A stretch of 64,000 nucleotides of DNA from Serendipita indica DSM 11827 (taxonomy: Eukaryota; Basidiomycota; Agaricomycetes; Sebacinales; Serendipitaceae): NCBI GenBank assembly GCA_910890315.1, contig CAJVGD010000006.1:1612001-1676000 (forward strand). Reading direction: 5' to 3'. Made by a program: the position numbers and the translations under genes. Of the stretch, positions 47,237 to 56,727 are shown one piece after another. Positions within the stretch are counted from its first letter, which is position 1. Each line of letters opens with the position of its first letter. A model generated the notes under the pieces. It saw only the letters and a list, made by a program, of their open reading frames with translations, did no database searches and was not told the DNA's origin.

Positions 47237-48505
47237 ATGTTACCACTCCCCTCCCTCCCCTCGATGGAGTCGCGCTATACGCAGATACCCGCCAACGACC
47301 TCGAAGCAGATGGTCTCAATTACAAGTACGACGACACATACCCACCCATCTCTGGGCAGCCTCCTATTCTTACTTTCCGAAACCGCCGTGGAGTTCGGTG
47401 GACTGTCCTGGCCCTGGGCATCTTTTCCATCCTATTCGGCACCCAGCTAATCTACCAACAACTCGGACCTCCGGGGGAATTTAAACGATGCCCTGCCCTC
47501 GTGGGCCCGGTAGACGACTCCCCGCAACCCAGAACGCCCAACACGGACCCGTCGCAGTGGTCAAATGTCATTCCCCCAAGCAGATTGATGCAGATGCTAG
47601 CGGAGGGCGAGACGACGCCGCGGAGACTCATCCATCAGAGCTGGAAAACGCGCGATAATCTCCCCGAACACTTTCAACGATGGAGCGACGACTGGAGGCG
47701 GATACATGGACAAAACTGGACGTACGTACTTCTCCTTCGCCTCCTATCCGCACTCACCGCCGCCACCATAGTTACGTACTATGGTCAGATGAGGACAACC
47801 GGGCGCTCGTAGAAACGTATTACCCATCCTACCTCTCCGTCTACGATAGCCTACCCAAACCCATTTACCGCGCTGACATGGTACGAAATATGTACATGCA
47901 TCGTTTCGGTGGAATCTACGCCGACTTGGACCTCGTGCCCCTGGCCAATCTCGACGTGCACCTCGCCGCATTCTATGGCCCAGCGGATGCTATCCCAAAG
48001 GCCTATGTAGGACACATGGGGAAAGACAACTTTGAGCACTCGATTCCAAACGCGTTCATGGCGTCCACTGGACGATTACACCCCTTTTGGCTCCGTCCAC
48101 TCGATTTTGTGGCGAAGCATGCGGAAGAGGGCCAGTATACTGCAACACCAGAGGCATTGACCGGTCCCGTTGCACTGAGGACGTGCGTCAACGAGTGGGA
48201 AAGAGGTGCGACGGCGGATGAACGGTCCAGAGGACATTTAGAAGTACTAGAGAATGGAAAGGTCAGTCGAACTGGACGACATCGAGGTATTGTGTGTGTG
48301 TGTTTATAAGATCTGATAGATTTATCCTCTCAACTGGCAAGGCGCGCCAAAGCTCAACTGGTGCCTCTGTCGGCGGCATAGTCCTTGGTTCAATGAGCAC
48401 CGATGCAATGCGCTGTACCCAGAAGCATGGACGATCACCTAGTATGTGCTCAGCCACCCACATGTTCTGCTGACTTGTATTCCAGCTGGACGCACTCATG
48501 GTAAT
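47237..48505 (+). CDS. GT32 (Och1-like) glycosyltransferase 3
   Basis: Third GT32 paralogue. In-frame ATGs are at 47237 and 47264; the second gives MESRYTQIPANDLE, resembling the MESHRYAPLSS start of copy 1, and may be the true one. The anchor is RWTVLALGIFSILFGTQLIY. Catalytic motifs: RRLIHQSWKTRDNLPEHFQR, WSDDWRRIHGQNWT, YVLWSDEDNRALVE, YRADMVRNMYMHRFGG, IYADLDLVPL (DXD), FEHSIPNAFMAST, LTGPVALRTCVNEW and LEVLENGK. The intron after NWT lies at about 47722-47774. The last exons read IYPLNWQGAPKLNWCLCRRH, SPWFNEHRCNALYPEAWTIT and YWTHSW with TAA at 48503. It is closer to copy 1 than to copy 2 in motif wording. Type II Golgi enzyme by layout; substrate unknown. Confidence 0.85.
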
Positions 48506-48513
48506 ATGGACAT

Positions 48514-48801
48514 TTATTTATATTCTAATGTATCCATAATGTCTAAGGCATTGAGATAGAATGAAATCCCATCATAATACAGGCCCGGAACAATCGATTG
48601 GAGTTCGAGAGTTCGTAAAGCTGCCTCATTGCAAGCACCAATGATTGCTCGAGTCAATCTAAGAATAGGCCGCTCCCAAGCTCGGATGGACAGATATTCA
48701 CCCGAATTTCGCCCATCTCCATTTACGTACAAACGGAGTCCATGGGAACCTAACGGCTGAGAGAGTCTACGAGCGCGCAAATTTGCCCTAAGGGCCCTCA
48801 T
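48514..48801 (-). CDS. short hypothetical ORF downstream of the NACHT-WD40 gene
   Basis: A 95-codon ATG frame (MRALRANLRARRLSQPLGSH) ending at 48514, 53 bp beyond the stop of the NACHT-WD40 gene on the same strand and 8 bp from the convergent GT32-3 stop. It has an Arg-rich N-terminus and no recognised domain. It could be untranslated sequence of the NACHT gene rather than a gene. Confidence 0.2.
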   Translation of the reverse strand: MRALRANLRARRLSQPLGSHGLRLYVNGDGRNSGEYLSIRAWERPILRLTRAIIGACNEAALRTLELQSIVPGLYYDGISFYLNALDIMDTLEYK

Positions 48802-48853
48802 GTATTAGACGAGAAAGCGGACATATATTGATAGTTACAATATTCGCTGCAAT

Positions 48854-51800
48854 TTACTGAGTTGCATCTCTCCGAACGTTTGTCCAGGCACGTCCACATT
48901 GGAAATGGGTAAAATCCAATCTTGTTGCTCGGTAGTGACTAATGGTCGGCATAGTCAGAAGAAGACGTCGATGTTGTAATCCATGGCGGTTGTCTGGCGG
49001 GACCCAGAACAGAAAACTACCGGAAGATTGAACCCAGCCATCGCTAAGAAGGGAGCAATGGTTAAATCCAGGTACAAGCCCTGGTAAGTAAATACCCTCT
49101 AATTCCTCTTGTGAACGTGAATGCGGGCTCCTATCATCCTGCGTGAAATTGTCCACATTGGTACCTGGGACAAATGTCAGGTCACACCGGCCAAAAGACA
49201 GGAAGTTTGAGAGAATACTGACCTGCCCCTGCATCCCACAATCGAATTGTTCGATCGTACGAGCCTGAGACAGCTCCTGAGCCATCAGGGGAGAATCCGA
49301 CGGCACGAACCCGGTCTCCATGACCTCGAAGTGGCTCTCCAACTGGCTGTCCAGTGTCCACATCCCAGAGTCGAAGCGTCTTGTCGTCCGAGCCAGAGAC
49401 GATTCGTGAGCCATCTGGCGAGAATCCGACGGCCCAAACGGTCTTGATGACCTCGAAGTGGCTCTCCAACTGGCTGTCCAGTGTCCACATCCCAGAGTCG
49501 AAGCGTCTTGTCGGAGGAGCCAGAGACGATTCGTGAGCCATCTGGCGAGAATCCGACGGCCCAAACGGTGCCTTGATGACCTCGAAGTGGCTCTCCAACT
49601 GGCTGTCCAGTGTCCACATCCCAGAGTCGAAGCGTCTTGTCGGAGGAGCCAGAGACGATTCGTGAGCCATCTGGCGAGAATCCGACGGCCAAAACGGTGC
49701 CTTGATGACCTCGAAGTGGCTCTCCAACTGGCTGTCCAGTGTCCACATCCCAGAGTCGAAGCGTGTTGTCGTCCGAGCCAGAGACGATTCGTGAGCCATC
49801 TGGCGAGAATCCGACGGCCAAAACGATGCCTTGATGACCTCGAAGTGGCTCTCCAACTGGCTGTCCAGTGTCCACATCCCAGAGTCGAAGCGTGTTGTCG
49901 TCCGAGCCAGAGACGATTCGTGAGCCATCTGGCGAGAATCCGACGGCCCAAACGGTGTCTTGATGACCTCGAAGTGGCTCTCCAACTGGCTGTCCAGTGT
50001 CCACATCCCAGAGTCGAAGCGTCTTGTCGGAGGAGCCAGAGACGATTCGTGAGCCATCTGGCGAGAATCCGACGGCCCAAACGGTGCCTTGATGACCTCG
50101 AAGTGGCTCTCCAACTGGCTGTCCAGTGTCCACATCCCAGAGTCGAAGCGTCTTGTCGGAGGAGCCAGAGACGATTCGTGAGCCATCTGGCGAGAATCCG
50201 ACGGCACAAACCAGTCTCCATGACCTCGAAGTGGCTCTCCAACTGGCTGTCCAGTGTCCACATCCCAGAGTCGAAGCGTGTTGTCGTCGGAGCCAGAGAC
50301 GATTCGTGAGCCATCTGGCGAGAATCCGACGGCCAAAACGATGCCTTGATGACCTCGAAGTGGCTCTCCAACTGGCTGTCCAGTGTCCACATCCCAGAGT
50401 CGAAGCGTCTTGTCGGAGGAGCCAGAGACGATTCGTGAGCCATCTGGCGAGAATCCGACGGCCCAAACGGTGTCTTGATGACCTCGAAGTGGCTCTCCAA
50501 CTGGCTGTCCAGTGTCCACATCCCAGAGTCGAAGCGTCTTGTCGTCGAGCCAGAGACGATTCGTGAGCCATCTGGCGAGAATCCGACGGCCAAAACGCTG
50601 CCTTGATGACCTCGAAGTGGCTCTCCAACTGGCTGTCCAGTGTCCACATCCCAGAGTCGAAGCGTCTTGTCGGAGGAGCCAGAGACGATTCGTGAGCCAT
50701 CTGGCGAGAATCCGACGGCAAAACGGTCTCTGATGACCTCGAAGTGGCTCTCCAACTGGCTGTCCAGTGTCCACATCCCAGAGTCGAAGCGTCTTGTCGG
50801 AGGAGCCAGAGACGATTCGTGAGCCATCTGGCGAGAATCCGACGGCACGAACCCAGTCTCCATGACCTCGAAGTGGCTCTCCAACTGGCTGTCCAGTGTC
50901 CACATCCCAGAGTCGAAGCGTCTTGTCGGAGGAGCCAGAGACGATTCGTGAGCCATCTGGCGAGAATCCGACGGCATAAACGGCGCCTTCGTGCCCCCGA
51001 AGAAAACTGGGGAGCCCAGGATACGCTTCCTCAAGCCCTTTGGTCACCCTCAGTGTGCCGCTATACTTCTTGATGCCCTGAATGTGCAATAGTGACTTCT
51101 TCGGAGCGAATGGAAGAGCAGAAACATAAATATGTGGGGCGCTGTCCTGTATTGCCACAGAAAATGTCATGATAAACCGTCGGATCTCTTCTAGATCGCC
51201 TTTTGTCTTAGCCTCAAGCTATATCATTCATAAGAGTCCATCATTTGTAGGTAGGCCACTCACTTGTGTGTGGCGTGTAATGGCCCGAAGCCCAGCTATC
51301 GCTCGTGGGATTCCGCCGGTGACACTTAGGATCTCCATCCAGTAAAACACGTATGGAACTTGGATGATGTGTCGGAGTTCGTTCTCGAGCGGGGACCACG
51401 AGTTGTTCTCAGCGTCCGCTATATGAAACAACCAATGAGAGCTCGCATATCGAAGTCGTCGTGAAATGTACTTAGATACTCGAGTCTCAAGATCAGGTAT
51501 CTGCCTGTTCAGATGGAAAGATGACTCGATTTGACATATGTTGAACCTGAGACCTTCCGTTGGCGATTTGAGATATTTCAGACACCAGGACGCCGCTTGA
51601 CTATGTGCATTGGCTATATTGAGACGTAGTTGATAGCGGCTATCGGCAGCTGGGCTGCCGACACAGTGCCGAAGGTACTCAACGAGAGTGGGATGGCGAA
51701 ATTGGATGAGGTTTGTAGTCGAATCTGTGGTAAGTACGCTTCCCAGATTCTGGATCAACGCCTTGGCACTTCCTCGTACTTTGGAGTTCTTCAGTAGATC

Positions 51801-53732
51801 ATCCAGATCGTCTATGGTGAGAGGTTCGAATGCAGCGAGCAGGAGCGCGAGCATTGCACACATCACCGCAGAGTATTTGGGATCCGTACGCTCGAAGACG
51901 AGAGCATATACGTCGTCTATGACTCCGCCTTCTTCCATGGACATCAAGCTGTCATATATATCCTCAGGCGGGCTCAAGCTGGTCACGCTATTGAGCATTC
52001 GGCAGGCAGTGCTTGCCCAGATGAATAATCCATTGGCCTTTTTGACCATCTTCGCTCTCCTGTCTTCCGAAAGGACTCCATCTAGTGAATGATGTACGTA
52101 GCTCGCAATGTCGTCGATATTGTCGCGATGATTGACATCGTGGAGGCGGTCCTCCAACTTGGCCTTGATTGAAAGCGGCCCTAGGACTGCTTGTATGACG
52201 GGATCTGGCCGGCTTGTAATGAATATCCTAAGGTTTCTGCTCTTTTGAACGACCGTAGAGAGAGCTTCGACGAGTTCCTTTCGCTGTGTTGCAGACTTGC
52301 ATTCATCAAGAGCGTCGATGACAAAAATCACGCGCCCTTGCCGATTTCGGAGAGGACCAGTAACAAGCATCCCGAATTGCTCGTCAAGAGAACATCGCAT
52401 GAAAGACGGGTTCTGCTTCACGGCCCCAGCGACATGCGGCGCGAGCTCGCGTATGTGATGCACGAGGTCTCGTGCTATGGTCGAGCAGAACTTGTCGGTG
52501 GTAGATGCTTCGTTGCTCGCTATGGAGAAGAAGAATCGACCGCCCAGCACTCCCTTACTCCGCCATGATTCGACCGCCGTCATTGCAACGGTCGACTTGC
52601 CGGAGCCGGCTATGTCACAAAGCCAAAATATCGGCTTGTCCGATGTATCGTCATCGGCCCATTGCCAAATTGTGTTGAGGACCGCCTCGCGCGTTCCTTG
52701 TAGACACGGATTGTGGACCGAAGAAGCTACGAATGCGACTGTTGGGAGCTGAAGGATTGCATGTGCATCCACTTTAAAAGGTAAGTAGCTGCCCTATATG
52801 ACAGTTCTGACATACCGTCTGTCAAAAGTGTTTCAACGTCTGTTTTGGTGGCGTCGACGGTGGCCTTAGTCTCATCGACAGTCGCTTTGGTCTCATCGAC
52901 AGTCACTCTGGTCGCCTCGATATTGACCTCTGCAGCCTCGACCGTAGCCTTGGTAGCTTCCACGTATGCTTTTGTGACGTCTAACTTGACTTCTGTGGCT
53001 TTGGTAGTTTTATCTACAACTTGAACGCGTAGTGCAGTGAAAATACCCAACGCCTCCTGTCTTCAAGGTGAGTTGGTGAAAAGAGCGATCAATGGAGGCC
53101 GCACCATGAGTTGCCTATGCCGATCCTCGATATCACGATTCATTTTCAAGATCTCTCCCGCATCTACTTTCACCTTTGTAAACGCCTTGAAGAGATCAAG
53201 TTTCTTGCGGCTGCGTTTGTCCTTTAGATCGATGACCATATCATGCACAGTCTCGAGGAATCTGCATCGTTCAATTGATAGAAAGGAAGTCGATCTGTTC
53301 ACGTACTCGACATAATGGATGAGTGGCTGGAGGAATGCCTCGTCGACGGCCCTGTCTTCTTGGGGGTATGTCTCCAACAAGGTGATTTGTTCTTTGAGTG
53401 CAGACATGTACTCCTTGAGCCGTCGCATGAGGTCTGTCCATCCCTCTTGATTGCTGTCTATCGCCTGTTGTGACCATTGAGGAAGTCATATCACCACGAT
53501 TTCGCCAACTTGCCTGTGCGACTTCGAGGATCGTTTTTGTTGTCAGACAAGCTGCCTTGAGAGGAGCCAGTATATCTGATGCCTCGGCGATATTCGCCCC
53601 TACGGTGAGACCGACATTGACCGTGTTGTACATTTGAGCCTTCTTGCTCGAGCCTTGGGCAGAAGACGAGGGTGCCAAAGAGTCGACATTTTTGCGCTGC
53701 TTCTTTGGTTTGGATGAACTTGGGCCCGACAT
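48854..53732 (-). CDS. NACHT-WD40 (NWD) STAND protein, NLR-like
   Basis: A large signal-transduction ATPase of the type behind heterokaryon incompatibility (HET-E/D/R) and proposed fungal innate immunity. From ATG 53732: a basic Ser-rich start, a helical N-terminal region ([20 protein letters not shown]), and a heptad-like run of T-V-D-E-T-K-A units (52800-52990) likely to coil. The NACHT ATPase follows, with Walker A ([13 protein letters not shown]), Walker B ([11 protein letters not shown]) and sensor FITSRPDP. A helical linker leads to 14 WD40 units (49279-50972). After the last blade an intron (about 49155-49223) joins the conserved agaricomycete tail ([46 protein letters not shown]), ending at TAA 48854. 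Intron 53465-53513 has GC-AG borders. Four WD40 spacings carry 1-2 bp indels that cancel in two pairs (see findings), so the blades are not all in one frame as given. The ATPase and tail look functional. Confidence 0.82.
49279..50972 (-). repeat. 14-unit WD40 coding repeat, 129-bp period
   Basis: Successive copies of the [16 protein letters not shown]-encoding segment start (plus-strand GAGCCATC mark) at 49279, 49408, 49535, 49664, 49793, 49922, 50051, 50180, 50308, 50437, 50565, 50694, 50821 and 50950. Nine intervals are exactly 129 bp (43 codons), two are 128 and two are 127. Units other than the most C-terminal one are nearly identical, differing mainly after G-H-Q/G and at S-S-D-K / S-D-D-N. 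Homogenised units indicate recent expansion or gene conversion. Confidence 0.95.
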
Positions 53733-54068
53733 CGCGAGGATGGATGGCTCCAAGATTGCCTCGTGTTCGTGCCAGCCTCTGTAGACGCCTGAATAGGAGA
53801 GTGGCTTGCTGTACTCGTTTGACCCGCACAAGCTCCAAGCGCAGAAGTGAGCCTATTTCAAACTGGATTGGTTTATATCGCCAGAGTATCAGCCGCTAGG
53901 AACGTGTTTCGACCCGTTTTGTACCGACCTTGGCATGCCTCTGAATCCATCGTCCTGAAAGACTATGATATTCTCGAGTAGGATTCGTCTATTAGATTTC
54001 ATCCCACCCATCCACTACGCTACGCCAACTCAAACCCAACTAACACCATTAGCTGCTCGCTTGCCAAC
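53733..54068. other. upstream region of the NACHT-WD40 gene
   Basis: Presumed promoter between the minus-strand NACHT gene and a weak plus-strand ORF. No distinct element is recognised. Confidence 0.35.
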
Positions 54069-54287
54069 ATGACTGGTAGATACCTCTGTGCATGCGTTCG
54101 CGGAAACAATTGCTTAGTCCCGGGTACACGATGCAAGGTCAAAATGGGCAATCAAACAATCTTCTCCATTAGTGCGAGCGAGCCAAGAGGTACCATAGAT
54201 GCTGTAAAAATGTATCGAAATGCTGCGTCTAGCCAAAGCCTTGCCGACGGACAGGGTATCCTCAAGGAGGGCCTAGCACTGTGGTAA
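54069..54287 (+). CDS. short hypothetical ORF
   Basis: A 72-codon ATG frame (MTGRYLCACVRGNNCLVPGT) with four Cys in its first 22 residues and no signal peptide or known domain. It ends just before an inverted repeat and an old LINE fragment. It may be a real small protein or chance; there is no supporting context. Confidence 0.2.
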   Translation: MTGRYLCACVRGNNCLVPGTRCKVKMGNQTIFSISASEPRGTIDAVKMYRNAASSQSLADGQGILKEGLALW

Positions 54288-54293
54288 CGAGGG

Positions 54294-54355
54294 CCAGTCT
54301 GGCTGACTGGATCCGGTTCCGGTCAGCGCGACTGGAATCCAGCCATCCAGACTGG
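54294..54355. repeat. imperfect inverted repeat (hairpin-forming)
   Basis: The left arm CCAGTCTGGCTGACTGGATC (54294-54313) is nearly the reverse complement of the right arm at 54334-54355 (ATCCAGCCATCCAGACTGG), with about 20 nt between. It could be the end of a small palindromic element. It sits directly upstream of the older LINE fragment. Confidence 0.6.
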
Positions 54356-54411
54356 ATAAATCGTATAGTGAACTGGGTCAAAAAGCCCACTGGATCGACG
54401 CCTGTTAGGGG

Positions 54412-54538
54412 AAAACATCGAACCGGACACAACACGCTATGAAAACAACAGAAACTAGTGAAGCAAACAGCGAGAGATGACAGAACGCGGGAAAAAGTCA
54501 CGCCCAGAAGGGGAACCTAGCGAGGTCGAACACAATTG
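54412..54538 (+). mobile_element. older LINE 3'-end fragment
   Basis: About 125 bp align with the 3' untranslated region of the LINE at 56728-58121 (its 57866-57990). Shared blocks include GACACAAC, CAGAAACTA/TAGAAACTA, GTCACGCCCAGA and GGGGAAC-TAGCGAGGTCGA. Most differences are CpG to TpG or CpA, consistent with an older, methylated copy. Both ends are degraded; no poly(A) or target duplication is recognisable. Confidence 0.75.
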
Positions 54539-54760
54539 CCTCGAGGAATTAGCAAGTCAAGAATTTGCTAGACAGTGCTCGACAATTCCTCGACACCTCT
54601 AGACTGACTAGTTTTTGTGAGTAGGCTAAAAGAAACATAACTGTACTTAAGAGTATGTAAATACATAATTAACTGCTGTATTTAGCATAAATGAAGTGTA
54701 AAATACAAGTCTCGGATATATCAGGTACGTGATCTTCATGTGTCTCCCTGACTGCTGACA
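54539..54760. other. AT-rich spacer
   Basis: Contains short TCGAGGAATT/CGACAATTCCTCGA inverted motifs (about 54540-54600) and AT-rich sequence leading into the minisatellite. No gene. Confidence 0.35.
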
Positions 54761-55538
54761 GGTGAAGTGGCATGAAGATGTGTCAAGGTGCATGAAGATG
54801 TGCTCGATGTGATGCGGTGAAGAACACTCGACACGCTCGATGCGTCTTCACACTTCTAGATGGATGGTAGCCACGGTACATAGTCAAGCGAGGTAGAGAC
54901 GTGTAGAGACGCATCGAGATGCATGAAAGGTGCTCGATGAAATGCAGTGAAGAACGCTCGATGCGTCTTCATGGTTCCAGACGGGCGGTGGACAAGTTGC
55001 ATAATCAAGCGGCATAGAGACGCGTAGAGACGTGTCGAGATGCGTGAAGGCGTGCTCAGTGCGATGCGGTGAAGAACGCTCGATGCACTCTATGCATCTT
55101 CATGGTCCTAGACAGACGGTGGCCATGGATGCCTTGTCAAATGAGATAGAGACATGTAGAAAGGCGTCGAGGTGCTTGAGGGCATACTTAATGCAATGCA
55201 GTGTAGATCACTCCACGCGCTCGATGAGTTGTCACAGTCCTAGACGGGCGGTGGACAAGATGCGTTGCCAAACGAGGTAGAGACATGCAGAGACGCGTCG
55301 AGATGCGTAAAGGCGTGCTCGATACAAAGCGGTGAAGGGAACTCGACGCGCTTGATGGGTCTCCATGATCCTAGATGGATGGTAGCCAAGGTACGTGGTC
55401 AAACAAGATGGAGGCGCGTAGAGACGCATCGAGGTGCACGAGGGGGCGCTCAATGCAATGTGGTGAAGGACACTCGACGCGCTCGATGCGTCTTCATAGT
55501 TCTAGATGGGTGGTAGCCAAGGTACGTAGTCAAGCGAG

Positions 55539-56087
55539 TGTTACGGACCAGCCCGCAAGACCCACGTCATCTGGATGACTCGTATATGTCAGTATGAGTC
55601 ACGAAGAACGAGGATAGTCACTTACCTGACTCACGATGCGCGGCCGGCCGTGGCCAGCCTTGGCCACTACGAGCGGGAGCTTGTATGTGGACGGCTGCGC
55701 ACGACTCGCCCGTATCAAGAGTCATCGCTATAGGTGACTCGTTATATAGATGACATGATATAAGATGTCGGATCGCTGTCTCGTCTCGGACTCCTCTTGT
55801 CCCTCCCTCCAACTCCCGCCAACCCTATGCCCTCCAACGTAGTCCCGCTACCGACTACTGGTTCCGAAATAATGCTTACATAAGCTTATCGAAAGGTATA
55901 AAAGGACCCGATTTTCCATGTAACATTCGCTAGTCTGATATCTGACTCCCTCGCCCAGTTTACGCGTCATATTACAGTAACTAAGTACCTCACGTCGAGG
56001 AATAATCTAAAGTAAACCATTGCTAGACCTGTCCTGACCCTACTCGGGACTCCGCCAGTCAGAAAGACGTGGGTATCGTCTTTAACA
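55539..56087. mobile_element. solo LTR of an LTR retrotransposon, 549 bp
   Basis: Begins TGTTACGG and ends TCTTTAACA, giving 5-bp terminal inverted repeats TGTTA/TAACA. It is flanked by a perfect 5-bp target duplication GCGAG (55534-55538 and 56088-56092). A TATAAAA box lies at 55897-55903. No internal coding region remains, so this is the recombination relic of a full element; the superfamily (Ty3 or Ty1-like) cannot be told from the LTR alone. Intact ends and target duplication inside a decayed minisatellite suggest a fairly recent insertion. Confidence 0.9.
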
Positions 56088-56727
56088 GCGAGGTAGAGAC
56101 ACTAGAGACACATCGAGGTGCATGAAGGGCGCTCGACGAAATGCAGTGAGGAACGCTCGACGCGCTCGATGCGTCGTCACGGTTCCAGACGGGTGGTGGA
56201 CAAGGTCCATAACCAAGCGAACTAGAGATAGGTAGAGATGCGTGAAGTAGTGCTTGATGCGATGCGGTGAAGGACACTCGACGCGCTCTATGCATCTTCA
56301 CGGTCCTAGACGGATGGTGGCCAAGGTGCGTTGTCAAACAAGGCAGAGAGATGTAGAGAGGCGTTGAGATGTGTGAAGGTGTGCTCGATGCGATGCGGTG
56401 AAGGACACTCGATGCGCTCGATGCGTCTACACGGTCCTAGACAATGGTAGCCAAGCTATGTAGTCAAGCGAGGTAGAGACACGTGGAGACACATGAATTA
56501 GTGCTCGATGCAATGTGGTGGACACTCGACATGCCCAATGCGTCTTCATGGCCCTAGATGGATGGTAGCCAAGTTAGGTGGTCAAATGAGATGGAGGCGC
56601 GTAAAGACGCGTCGAGATGTATGAAGGGGGCTCGACGCGATTGCGCTCGATGCATCTTCACGGTCCCAGAGGAGCAGTGGCCACGGTGCATAGTCAAGCA
56701 AGCTAGAGACGCAAAGAGACACATGAA

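Noticed and set aside
49458-50733. Long plus-strand reading frames opposite the WD40 array (up to about 280 codons).
   Set aside because: They are the antisense of a stop-free 129-bp repeat; the peptide is just the unit repeated, with no start context or family resemblance.
49279-50972. Regular spacing reminiscent of a CRISPR array.
   Set aside because: The repeats are contiguous 129-bp WD40 codons without unique spacers, and the genome is eukaryotic.
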